Below, piece after piece: positions 1-11,630 of a stretch of 64,000 bases of DNA. The DNA is from Plasmodium brasilianum (lineage: Eukaryota; Apicomplexa; Aconoidasida; Haemosporida; Plasmodiidae). Location of the stretch: contig NC_090120.1 in the NCBI RefSeq assembly GCF_023973825.1, positions 1,702,501-1,766,500 on the forward strand, read 5' to 3'. Position numbers and translations under genes: made by a program. The notes beneath the pieces were generated by a model. The model was given only the letters and a program-made list of their open reading frames with translations. It was not told where the DNA came from and ran no database searches. How positions within the stretch are numbered: position 1 is the first letter of the stretch; each line of letters starts with the position of its first letter.

Positions 1-887
1 ACATTATCTACATTACATATAGGATTATCTTCTAAATTTAAGAATTTTAATTCTTTTAAACATCTTAAATATATTATGTTTTCTATATCTTCAATATAAT
101 TTTTACTTAATATTAATATTTTTAATTTTTTATTGTTATTTAAATTTTCTATTTTTTTTATTCTGTTATTATGTAAGTTAAGCTCTTCTAAGTTTTTTAA
201 ATTTTTTAAATTTTTTATTTCTTTTATTTTATTATTTGATACACTCAATATTTTTAGGTTCACTAGCTCGTCTAGATTTTCGAGTTCTTCTATAAGATTG
301 TTGTCCAAGTGCAGTTCTTCGAGACCTGCGCAGGGGGAAGCGTGGGCACACAAGTACGTTATGTACATGGTACACATTTGCACTTACACATTTGAAATTT
401 GCACATTTGCACTTACACATTTGAAATTTGAACATTTGCACATTTACACACCACATACATATATACACTTTAGCAAGTGCCTGTGCGTACACCTATGCGG
501 CATTTTCACTCCCATATGCTAATATGTAATATTTCAAATCCATTAAGGAAAATTAATATTTATCTGCTTACTCTTAAAAAGGTTCATGTTCTGTATTATT
601 AATATTTTTCTATTTTCCAAGGATAAAATTTTGGTATGAATTAATTTGTCGGTACTATCCTCTCCTTTGGCAGAATTATATTTATTTATTTCATTAATTA
701 GAATACTTTCATTTATTATATTTGTGCGTATTCTTTTATAGTCCTCCTCAGGTATTATATCTTCAAATGTACTGTCGTTTACATCCTCCTTCTTCTCATT
801 TTGTTGATCATACTCCTCGTTGTAGTTAATATCATCTGTGTAATTCTGGCGTTCGTCTTTTTTATTGTTTTCTTTTTCCTCATTCAT
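1..887 (-). CDS. SDS22-type leucine-rich-repeat protein, C-terminal part (cut by window edge)
   Basis: Two exons read on the minus strand, 887-572 and 325-1, with the 3' end beyond the left edge. The first exon starts at ATG 887 with a very acidic/Asn-rich leader and ends in AAGA|GTAAGC. The second starts after TGCGCAG. The phase-1 join gives NLFK-SLEELHLDNN, which restores an LRR. After the join there are four 22-residue repeats of the pattern LxxLxLxxNxIxxIxNLxxL, the SDS22 class. A fifth, last repeat (FLNLEDNPICNVDNV) looks like the LRR-cap start of SDS22/dynein light-chain-1 type proteins. Members of this class are protein-protein scaffolds, classically regulating protein phosphatase 1. 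That role here is inference. The 246-nt intron holds a CA/TG-rich repeat. Remaining doubt: which LRR subfamily, and how far it extends. Confidence 0.82.
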
Positions 888-1811
888 TTCTTCTTTATAA
901 ATCTGTTTAGCATTTTTGGAATGTTATTCTTCTTCGCTTTTTTTTTTTTTTTTTTTTTTTTTTCTTCTATTTATATAATTGTAATATGGGAATGTATTCA
1001 AAAAAGGCTTTTCACTATTCTTCAGACGTGTGTAATAATAGCGATCAATATAAGAACATAATTTTTGCGCATTTCTGCTTTTCTTCAAATATAATACAAT
1101 GCAGTTTAGTGTAGTGTACATAATTTTAATCATCGAAATGTCTTGATTTTTCAGAAAAAAAAAAAAAAAATACATATGTATACATATACGAACACATACG
1201 TACACATATACATACATGTGCTAGTATCATTTAAGACAATAACGTTGAAAGAGAGGGGAAGAGATGGGAAGGGAAAAAAAAAAAAAAAAAATAATAAAAT
1301 AAAAAAGTTTTGCGAACGTACTAATAATTATCAAAAACTTAAAAAATACTCTATATATGTTCTAATAAATAAAAGGAATTAACATTTTATCCTTTCCTTT
1401 TTAAAAATTATAAAAAACTCATTTCCATTCTTCACAACAAGAATAATATTATATTCCCCCAAAATAATTATGAAATACTATTTTTGTAGAGGGCTTTATA
1501 TAATTCTTTAATCATAACAGTGATAGCGAAATAATGCGCTTTACTTTTCCCCTTTGCTTTAGCGCATGCCCATTTATGATTTATTTATTTATTTTTTTTT
1601 TTTTTTAAATATAGATATAGAAAGGTTTAGAAAAAAATGAAAATTTTCACTTAAGCGCTTTTTCTAATGAATCTTTGTTATTAGATCAAATGGGGGTACA
1701 TTTTTTTTTTTTTTTTTCAAAGCTATCAAAGTTGTGAGACCTGGAGATATTTCCCTCAAACCAATTATCGTGCAAAAAAGAAATAAATATATAGAACAAA
1801 ATTGATAAATT

Positions 1812-1961
1812 AATGAATAAACAAATGAATAAACAAATGAATAAACAAATGAATAAACAAATGAATAAACAAATGAATAAACAAATGAATAAACAAATGA
1901 ATGAAACAAATGAATGAAACAAATGAATGAAACAAATGAATGAAACAAATGAATGAAACAA
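1812..1961. repeat. 12-bp then 13-bp minisatellite
   Basis: About seven copies of AATGAATAAACA are followed directly by about five copies of a 13-bp variant (AAATGAATGAAAC). The unit length switches within one array. On the minus strand the 12-bp part is open in more than one frame, which creates spurious ORFs. Confidence 0.9.
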
Positions 1962-2412
1962 AATAAAGCAAAATATTGGGTCTATAGGGGGAGGAGCGTA
2001 ATAAGTTCATATCCTCAATGAAAGATGTATCTTTTGCAGTGTTCATATATTTCGAACTGCCAACTTTTGAACAAACTATTTTATTATTTGTCATACACTT
2101 AAGTATAATAGTTAAAAAAAAATACATAAATATGGACATTTACGTTTTTGGATATTTTTCCCCAATTTTTGACATCACATCGTATATATATAACGTATAT
2201 GTACAAGAATAATTGAACTTTCTAATAAGACAAAAATGGAAATACCAAAGACACTCAGCGCAATTTTCACACGTTTGCCGCTTACATGTTGACACATTCC
2301 ACTTTTATAATATGGGCGAAGAGCGAAAACGTTTTTTCCTCTTTTTAAACGCTACACATATGTGGATATATATGTATACATACATATAAATATATATATA
2401 CATAGATATATT

Positions 2413-2449
<37 letters not shown>

Positions 2450-2640
2450 CTCCAAGGGATAACTTCCATATTATTTTGTTTGCCTTTTCTTTGTTTTCCT
2501 GTATGTGCCTACTGTGGTTGGGCTTTAAAAGCAGAACGAAGACTTGCTAAATGTGCAGTTCATTCAAACTTTTTTTTTTTTTTGTGAGTATTATCCCCAC
2601 ATGCAGTATATATAAATACCCATGCGTAAATAAAAAAAAA

Positions 2641-2700
2641 AATTAAATGAAATTAAATGAAATTAAATGAAATTAAATAAAATTAAATAAAATTGTATGA
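2641..2700. repeat. 10-bp AT-rich tandem repeat
   Basis: About five to six copies of AAATTAAATG, with the last copies drifting to AAATTAAATA. It lies in the MSP1P upstream region. Confidence 0.8.
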
Positions 2701-2890
2701 AATGAAATGAAATAAAATAAAACTGACTGAAATGAAATGGGAAAAAAAAAAAAAAGAGGCAGATTTATTCTATGTCAAGTTAAATAAAATATGTTGTAAC
2801 GTTATATTTAAAGGTTCATGTAGGATTAATTTTTACATTTCCCTTTTTTCATACTTTTATTTTTCACTAATATTCTACTCATGAAAGGAA

Positions 2891-2931
<41 letters not shown>

Positions 2932-3348
2932 CACCCCTTTTCCGCGTAATGATAGCTCCCATTTGAAAGAAAAAAAGAATTTTATTACTCAACAAACGGT
3001 AAAAACATGAGCAATAGACCGTATAAATACACTTGAACGCAGTACAGCAATGCAAAAAAAAAAAAAAAAGAAAAAAAGACAGACAAACAGAGAGACAGAG
3101 ACAGAACGCGAAAGCGTATTATATTTTTTGAAAACATTAAATTTTACAGCACCTTCAATAAGTGTTGAATAAATAATAAGGCAAAAATTCCATCTTGTCA
3201 TTTTCCTCTTAACCCAGGTCTTAAAAAAAATGAGAAGTGTAGATGAGCACTTTGGCGTACCTGCATATCTGTACGTGTAAATATGCAAACGTGAATAAGC
3301 ATATGTACGCATCCACACGCGCTTCTTTCGTTTTCTTCCCCCCCCCCA

Positions 3349-6300
3349 ATGAAACTGTTTTGCACCATTTCCCTTTTTCTGATGCTGTTGCTGCTTTTAT
3401 TTACCCCTAACTTGTGCTGCGCATGCTTTTTCAAACGCATTCAAAGCACGAACGAAATGGCCAAGGAATACGCACTAACCTTAATTAGTTTAACTGAACA
3501 AAGGGAAACTATTAGGGCAAGCAAAAAAGACAAGGATAAATTAAAACAAGTTGAAGAAGACATTAAAGAGACGAAGAAAAAGCTAAACGATATGTATTTT
3601 GCTATTAAACATGTATATTCGTCTGTTAATTTAAAATTTGCAAAAGAATTGTATTTATTTGAAAATGAAATTCATGTAAACATTTTTGAAGAAAAAGAAT
3701 TAGGCAATGTAAAAACCATAATGGAACTAAAAAAGTATTTGGAGAAGATGACAAGATATTACAAAAAAACGTTTATGAAAAATAAGTTAGTTGAGAGTTG
3801 CACATATATTAACAACAAGAATATTTTACGTAAACAAATTGAAATATTAAAATATACATACAAATTAGTTTTAATAAAATTGTACTACAGGGATTATGTA
3901 AAATTTTTCAAAAAATTAATAATAAATACAGAGAAAGACCTTTTTTATTTTTACATCCCTTTTAATGCTCTCCTTAATTTTAAAGAGGATGTCTACTATA
4001 TGACTTATGAAAATTATGGAGCTAATATAACAACAAAAAAAGAGTTATACAATGAAAAGGATGCACCAGATGGGAAAAATGGGTATGAAAAAACTCAAGC
4101 ACAAGTTGAAGAAGGTAATAACATTAAGAATACTCCCAATTGTGAGCATTATTCAGATTTGGTAGGTGCCAAATGTAGTCATGCTTTTTCCAAGAACATG
4201 ATAACATTTATGAACAACATAGACGTTTCTTTAGAAAAGAATATAGACCATTCTATCAAGGAGTTACGAAAAAAAATGATACAAATAGCGGAAAAGCAAA
4301 ATGGAGTAAATTCTTGCAGGGATGTAATTAAAGAGTTAAAATATAAAAGTTATGACAAGATTTCCTTTGACCAAGGAAAGTCATTTGAAGAATTTATGAA
4401 AAATGATACGGAAAAAAAAGTACATACATTTATAGAAGATGAAAAAAAAAAGAAAAAAAAAGACTTTTATGAAAATAAAAATATTTTTGAGCATTTTATT
4501 TTTTTTCATATAGAAAAAATATTAAATGTTAAAAGGAAATTAGAAGATAAATTGAAAGAGTTTCTAACCACATTTAATACATTTCAAAATGACAATTCCC
4601 ATTCGATTATTTTACAAATTGGGAATGAAATGAAGCATATATTTATCTTACTAAGTGAGTACATAAATTTGTACTCATTCATTTACTCCAACATGAACAG
4701 CTACTATGCAACAGTGAGGGAATTATTTTCTTTAAACTATTTTAAAGAAATGTCAAAAGAAAATAAGGAGTATATAGCTGAAAATATTGTACAAAAAATC
4801 GGACGATTAAATATGTCCCTTTTAACTTTTAAGAATGAGAAAAATAATTATGAACAGTTCATAAAAAATGTAAAAAAAAAAAAAAAAGACACAGAAATTA
4901 TGCACAATTCAGAAAAAAGGAAACTTAGTCGAAATAATGAAGAGCAATCAAAAGAAAACAGAACGAGCAAAAGTTCTCACATAAGTAGCGGGAAAAAAAA
5001 TGTTTCGAAAAACTGTGATGAAAAGGACTATCCATGGTTTACCCAACATATTGAAGAGGAAACTTATTTCTCAGAAGAAGAGAGAAAAAAAAAGAAAGAA
5101 CTTTATGACACTTTAATAAACAAAGAAAATAAATATCTACATAATTTAAAAAATATAATGAAACTACTGAATAATTATAAGAAACAAAAAAATAAAAAAA
5201 TTACGGTAAATAATATTTCGTATATAGATAAAGTAGAAAGAGAACCAATCATTTTTGCTTCAAAATATAGACAATATCAAATTGTGCAATTTTACAAAAC
5301 TACCTTGCTGTTCATAAAAATTGCAATTATAAAAAGATTGTTACTTCGTATAAAAAGGAAAATACAATTTTTAAGAAAATTTTCCGCATCAGCATTTTTG
5401 TTTAATAAACATTTTTTATACAATATTTACAACAATTCTTATGAAGCTCTTGTGAATAATTATAAAAAAAGCATAAATACAAACTTTTGCTTTGACTTAA
5501 TTTTAGAAAACCTGGATGGTCAAATGAAACATATGGACTTTTCGAATGTACTTATAAAATATATGATCTACATTTTTAGCCTAAACCCAAAATTCATGAG
5601 CACCCATCTTAGTAATGATAATGAACAAATACTAAATGAGTTGTACAAAAATATTAGTAGTCTGAATAATTTAAACGACACAAAAATTTTCTTACAAAAA
5701 AATCATGTATCATATAAGTTGAGCATGGGTTTTCTACCTGAGGGTAAAATGCATGACTCGTTCAGAATTGTCTACTCCTATTTGTACAATATATTTAGTA
5801 ATGATGACATTTCAGGATATATTTTAAAAAACTTCGAATACTGGAAAAGTTACCATGGAGGTAGTAATAATGACAACTATGTATCACACATAAAAGATGA
5901 GGATATTTACTCAAGGAAAAAAATGAAACAATTCCTTTTCAAAGATGTAAACAATATGGAGAGCGAATTTAATGCTATAAACGAGGAAACAACTATATCA
6001 TCAAATAATTTTTGTTCTTATTTAGAATTTCCTTTAAACTTAATTAACAATACATTTCTTATGAATTCGTTAAGTGAGTCTTACAAGTACATTTTATATA
6101 AAACTCAGCAAAGTCAAATTTTAAAAATATATTATCACGGTAAGTATAAGCACTTAACAGTTTTTGAAAAGCTTCTCCTCCAAGTTGTTAGCAATTATGC
6201 CATGGCCCCGTACAACAATCTAAAAATTAAAATGATGAATGCTTTTTGTTTAAAAAAGGGCAGTGGGGCATATGCAAAGAGTAACGGAACTATACCAATC

Positions 6301-8705
6301 GTAGGTAATAGGACAATTGCCGACTGGGGATCATTTTCCGACAGTGAAACTGCCTCAAGTGAAGATATGGTAAAACATAAAACTGGAACTATTCAAAACG
6401 AAAATTATGTACATAATAGCGTGATAACAATTTCTTGCTCCGAAATAAAGTCATACCCTACTGGTGGGGTTTCTACCTTACCAAGTGCAGCACTAAAATA
6501 TGACTACAGTTCAGACAGGATTACTATAAATAATAATCTACATTATAAAGTGTCGGAAATCAATTCCGTAAGTAAGGAGTCATATATGGGGAAAAAATTT
6601 AACAACGATACACGTTCGTATGAGTCCTTTATGTGCGATTTGTCGGAGGGGAATAAAAAAAAAAAAAAAATAATATTTTCCATTTTAACATAAAAGTATG
6701 TTCAAAATGTGCAATTAATATACTCCCACTTGAGTTAAGTGAAAAAACTGATACAACAGTTAATCTCGAATTATACCAATTTTTTGTCAATGGAGAAAGA
6801 GGAAATTCATTGGAGGATGTTAACAAAATGGACTTAATAAAAGAAGAAAAAGTGTGCAATGACATGCACTGTTCATATTTTAAAAATGACCCATTTGTTG
6901 TACATGGTAATGATAAAAGAATGCTAATTGATGCATGGCAATGCAAGGAAATAGCTAGCCAAAAGGAAATTTTCCAAGAAAAAGAGTCCTTTGAACATTA
7001 CTATTTAGTTTTAAATTTGTTGTACGAATATAACTTGAATAAAAGAGAAAATCTTTCAAATATTAAAAACATAGAAGAGGAAATCTCTAGTTTGTATGTG
7101 AAGGTAAAGTTGTATGAAGAGAATATTTCGTATGTGATTAGTCAAAAAAATAAGGAAAAAAAGAAATATCCATTTTTTAGAGTACAAGAAGGGGAAAATG
7201 ACATGAACAGGCAATATAAAAAAGACGTTTCAATCATGGTCAATGAAAAATATAAATTCTTGCTGGATATTTATAAAAACATTTTGCAGTTGTATACAAA
7301 GAGCGAAAATGATCTCATGAGTTTAAAAAGGGCAAATGAAAAAAAACAAGTGATAATGAAACTTGTTGAATTAAATAAATATGCTTTGTTCATGCAAAAC
7401 AAAACAGAAGATTTATGGAAATACATTTTTTACCATCAGGAATTATTAAAATATATACAAAAGCAACATAACTGTTGTGATGCGTACATGAAAGAGATGA
7501 AGGTCCATTTTGAATATTTACCTAGGTTTTATTTTTCTGACAGTGTGCAGGAAAATAAAAAAATATTGGAGTACCTATATATAAGTGTGTGTAATTTGTA
7601 CAATGATATTATAAGGTGCGAAAAAAACACAAAAATTATTATGGACAGCTTTAAAAGTGTTAAGGATAAATTGCACTTAATTTACAGTGTTAATGCAAAT
7701 TCGTATAAAAAATACAGGAGAGCGTATCTTACAAAAAATTATTTCTATATGGATGAAGAAGACAAAAATATTTATTTTTTCACTGATAAATATGAAAATA
7801 TAAAAAGTTTTAAAACTTATGAAAAACTTATACATGATATACAGGACGATTTAATAGTTATCAGAACAATAAAGGAAAAAATCAAAAGCAGACAAACAAT
7901 GCTTGAAAAAATGGAAGAGCAAATTGAAATTTTGACGAGTATTTTCTCAGAAATAAAACAAAAATCAGTACAAGACAACAATATCATACCTAATATTCAT
8001 ATTTTACACTTTAGTTCATCTTATGAAAATATGCAGAATTATGAATGCGTTCAGGATTTTGAAAAAAATTTAAACAACAAAAATGTTATTTATACCAATA
8101 TATTGAGCGATATCAGATACTCTTTTGAGCATAATACAAACATTTCTGAACATAACAGTGCGTCCTTTTTTTATAATTATGTAAAATGTGATCATGAAAA
8201 GTGTAAAGATGCAATGAAATTTGTAGATGAAGTGCTAAAATTTTATGAAAGGAAAAATCGTCTTAACTCAGAGGAAATAAAAAGCTCGAAAAATAGTTCT
8301 CACATAATAATTCCTTATGAAAAAAAAAAAAAAAAAAAAAAAGATGACCTTTTTTTCGATATGCATAGCTCAACTGTTATAGACATCAGTCAAGACAAAT
8401 GTAATCATATATCATGTCCACAAAATTCTTTTTGTTTTATTAAGGATTATAAAGAAAAATGTTATTGTTTTCTTAACTATACTATGATTGGTGATAATTG
8501 TTATTTAAACGAACAAAATTCATGTGCCGTAAATAATGGAGGGTGTGATATAAAGGCAAAATGTCAATTAACAAACACCAACATAAATTGTGTTTGTCCC
8601 ACAGGAACAAAATCAATGCATGATGGAGTTTTATGCAATTTTTCTCTTTATAAACTAATTTCAAATATCATTATTCTTTTTATATTAATATATACTGCTT
8701 CATAA
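3349..8705 (+). CDS. MSP1P: Merozoite surface protein 1 paralogue (MSP1P), interrupted by one frameshift
   Basis: The first frame, 3349-6693, starts with a signal peptide (MKLFCTISLFLMLLLLLF) and encodes a long Lys/Asn-rich helical ectodomain. It runs into a 16-A tract at 6655-6670 and stops after KIIFSILT. The second frame is open from the A tract straight through to 8705, so its true 5' limit is the A tract and not the ATG at 6810. Its C-terminus has two EGF-like modules, each with six cysteines (near nt 8398-8635, including SCAVNNGGCDIKAKC), then a hydrophobic GPI-attachment tail ending at 8705. Overall length, about 1,790 residues in two frames, is near that expected for MSP1-family proteins. 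The gene lies directly upstream of MSP1 in the same orientation, as MSP1P does in the P. vivax group. The family is a merozoite-surface GPI protein implicated in red-cell binding. Either the homopolymer is miscounted by one base or the allele is broken. Confidence 0.85.
6655..6670 (+). other. 16-A homopolymer at the MSP1P frame break
   Basis: The upstream frame (codon starts at position 1 mod 3) and the downstream frame (0 mod 3) meet exactly at this run. The downstream frame has no stop between the run and 8703. A one-base homopolymer length difference explains the break without any other change. No premature stops or decay are seen on either side. Confidence 0.8.
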
Positions 8706-8828
8706 TCATTGACTATAAACCTTTTAAATGAGCTCTTATTTTACACGTTGAGTAAAAATTAAGGAGCATCAAAAAATTTCTTTTTTTTTTTTTTTTTGCA
8801 CGACCTGAGCACACACGATGTGGGTATT

Positions 8829-8870
<42 letters not shown>

Positions 8871-9247
8871 CATTCATGTGGTATGTATACACCCGTCTAT
8901 TTTTAATCATGCATAACACGTTCACTATTATTTGTGCTTAAATATAAACATGTTAGCGCGAGTAATATTTATTTTCTCTTTATGTACTTTATCCCCTTTT
9001 TTGAATGCGCGTAACGCAGCTTCTTTGCACATTTTGTGGCCCATTCTTTTGTTATTCAGTTACTTTGCAATTGCTATTTTGCCATTTTGTCATTTTTTAA
9101 ATTAACTGTTTGCTTTAGTTTTTTAGTCTTGTTTTTTTTTTTTTTTTTTTTTTTGCGTGTGTGTGTGTTGCAAATTTTACATTTGACATTTTTACGTGAA
9201 CAAGCAATAACAATAATGAGAATTTTTTTTGTTTTATTTTGTTTTAC

Positions 9248-9457
9248 ATTATATTGTTCAATTTTGCTCTATTTTGCATTATATTGTTCTATTTCGCTTT
9301 ATTTTGCATTATATTGTTCTATTTCGCTTTATTTTGCATTATATTGTTCTATTTTGCTTTATTTTGCATTATATTGTTCTATTTCGCTTTATTTTGCATT
9401 ATATTGTTCTATTTTGCTTTATTTTGCATTATATTGTTCTATTTTGCTTTATTTTAT
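9248..9457. repeat. 30-bp minisatellite, 7 copies
   Basis: Seven head-to-tail copies of a 30-bp unit (begins ATTATATTGTTCTATTTCGC). Copies differ at one or two positions (TTTCGC versus TTTTGC). Because 30 is a multiple of three and the unit lacks stops, all three + frames stay open across the array, so the ORFs here are artefacts. Confidence 0.93.
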
Positions 9458-9965
9458 TTTTTCGACAACACGGAAAATTTTTTCTTAGTCTTTTCCTCCG
9501 TATTTTAATTAACAGTCAAAGGAGTAAATCAAAAATAGTAGAGCTAACAATGTACTATTATTACTGTTATACACGAAAAATGAAACAATGAAGCAGTAAT
9601 TTTATTTTTTCCTTTTGACAAATTTTTAAATCTATTTAAGTGCCATGAATGAAGGGAAAAAAAATAAATTATAACAATATTAAGAAAATTATAATAAAAA
9701 AAAAAATAATAATAAACTGCAAAATGCGAGGAACGTTTGAGAAAAATTCTGATGAACATGGTCTCTGGGTTTTTCTTTTTTAACGTGTGTAGTTTTAAAA
9801 ATTTTCAAAACGTTAAACTGTGCGTAGGTGTTTGTCTTTTGGCATATAACAGAATATTTGCCATTTTATGTACACACATGTTTGTACACAATTTCCAATT
9901 ACATTTAACGGGATGTTTTAAAAGAAAAAGAATTTTTTCCTTTTTTTATATTATTTATTTATTCA

Positions 9966-10146
9966 TTCATTTTGTTAATCATTTTGTTATTCTTTTTGTT
10001 ATTCTTTTTGTTATTCTTTTTGTTATTCTTTTTGTTATTCATTTTGTTATTCATTTTGTTATTCATTTTGTTATTCATTTTGTTATTCATTTTGTTATTC
10101 ATTTTGTTATTCAGTTTTTTATTCAATTTTTTATTCAATTTTTTAT
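9966..10146. repeat. 12-bp minisatellite with three sub-blocks
   Basis: About fifteen copies of ATTTTGTTATTC-like units in three homogeneous blocks: CTTTTTGTTATT, then CATTTTGTTATT, then CAATTTTTTATT. Block structure suggests stepwise expansion. The reverse complement of the middle block is close to the 12-mer at 1812-1961. Confidence 0.9.
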
Positions 10147-10285
10147 TTTGTTTCGTTTTCCCGTACTTCATACACACAGTGTTTTAACATATCAATTTGT
10201 AAAATTATAAGTGCATATAGCAGACAAAGGCAAAAATTCTGAGGCACAAAATATTATTAAAAAAGAAAGAAAAACTTATGTTTAA

Positions 10286-10439
10286 ACATGTATATGTGTA
10301 AGTATAAACATGTATATGTGTAAGTATAAACATGTATATGTGTAAGTATAAACATGTATATGTGTAAGTATGAACATATATATGCGTAAGTATATACATG
10401 TATATGGGCAAGTATAAACATGTATATGCGTAAGTACAT
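10286..10439. repeat. 22-bp minisatellite, about 7 copies
   Basis: Unit AACATGTATATGTGTAAGTA plus TA, with the later copies diverged (TATATGCG, TATATGGGC). It lies upstream of MSP1. Confidence 0.9.
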
Positions 10440-10719
10440 ACATTATATATATATATATATATGTGGGTATATATATACATAAGTATACCCTTACACACTT
10501 TAACTGCACTTGTATTAAAAACGAACGAACACTATCCGCACATTTACACTTCCGTCCACTAATGAAAATTGGAAATTATTTTTCGATGAAGTGCATTACG
10601 AAATTTGTAAAAAGAGTAACAGATTTACAACTACTACATTATTTGTTTTTGGAAAATATTGAAATTAGTTTTTAGATAAGTTCAATGAGGAAAAGTGCAC
10701 TATAAAAAAAACAAATATA

Positions 10720-10764
<45 letters not shown>

Positions 10765-10971
10765 TAATATATGCATGTTAAAAATTAAAATGCATACTTA
10801 TTACGTTCAATATTATATATTATACACACATATATATACATATACAAAACCTATGTGTGTAATTCTTTTACATGTTACACTTATTCTGTTTTCTAACGTT
10901 AAACTTTTGTTTTCCAAACTATTTTTCTCCCTTTCAAATAGAATCTTTTTTACAATTAATTTTATTTTTAA

Positions 10972-11015
<44 letters not shown>

Positions 11016-11489
11016 AAGTGGTAAAACACATCCTTTTTTTTTTTTTTTTTTTCCCTATTTTTTCATCATTTCCAATATTTTATTATGTAAAATTTTGAAA
11101 TGATGTGTAATTCATCATTAAAAAGAAAAAGAAAAAAAATATTTGTATACATATAGTTTTGCATTTTTTTTTTTTTTAGAACAAAATAAAAAATATATTG
11201 TTTTCTTTTGTTTCACAAATAGTTATAAATTAAAATTTTTTTTAAATAACAGGAAAAAAAAAAAAAAAAAGAGAAATCAGTACAAAACAACAAAAAATAT
11301 ATATATGTATATATTACACATTCAAATAGATGAATGTGTGCGTGCGTGTGTGTATATGTTGTATTATGTATAAATGTAAAAACTACCAAGTACACACACT
11401 TATGCATATTTCACAGAATAAACAGTATGCATTTTTTTATAATTGATCTATGATGCAACAAATGCTTTAATAGTTACACATAACCAAAG

Positions 11490-11529
<40 letters not shown>

Positions 11530-11630
11530 TAACTATTTATAGGATGCACAAATAATGCAAATTTTTTGTCGTGTCAAATTTTTATTTTACCAATTATAAA
11601 ATACTCTATATTATCAAGTTTAATTCAAAA

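Larger units (their letters stand above)
888..3348. promoter_or_regulatory. Divergent intergenic region between LRR gene and MSP1P
   Basis: About 2.5 kb with no convincing gene. It must hold the 5' ends of both divergent genes. It contains long homopolymers (T23 near 939-961, A16-18 near 1156 and 1276), a 12/13-bp minisatellite at 1812-1961, a 10-bp repeat near 2646-2700, and (TA)n tracts at about 2414-2449 and 2891-2929. No specific transcription-factor site can be assigned by eye. Confidence 0.5.
8706..11630. promoter_or_regulatory. MSP1P-MSP1 spacer: 3' UTR of MSP1P and MSP1 promoter region
   Basis: About 2.9 kb without a supportable gene. Left to right it holds a (TA)n tract 8832-8865, T26 near 9131, three minisatellites (30-bp 9248-9457, 12-bp 9966-10146, 22-bp 10286-10439), (TA)n 10725-10760, A40 at 10974-11013, T19 at 11034, and (TA)n 11508-11531 just before MSP1. 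The segment 10500-11630 is the likely MSP1 promoter and 5' UTR. A GTGCAC hexamer occurs at 10695, but this motif is common enough here not to be decisive. Confidence 0.55.

Noticed and set aside
1664..2139. Minus-strand ORFs with FICLFICL or SFVYSFVY
   Set aside because: Translation of the 12/13-bp minisatellite in several frames at once.
6810..6840. Independent start codon for the second half of MSP1P
   Set aside because: The frame is open upstream to the A run without a signal peptide at 6810, so it is a continuation, not a separate gene.
9036..9591. Overlapping forward ORFs over the 30-bp array
   Set aside because: Artefact of a stop-free tandem repeat; no ATG context, domain or composition of a real gene.
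10695..10700. GTGCAC motif upstream of MSP1 as an AP2-I site
   Set aside because: The motif also occurs inside introns and spacers of this window, so one copy over 900 bp from the start codon is not evidence by itself.
11571..11630. In-frame upstream extension of MSP1
   Set aside because: The extension would add about 20 residues before a perfect MSP1 signal peptide; family starts agree with the ATG at 11631.
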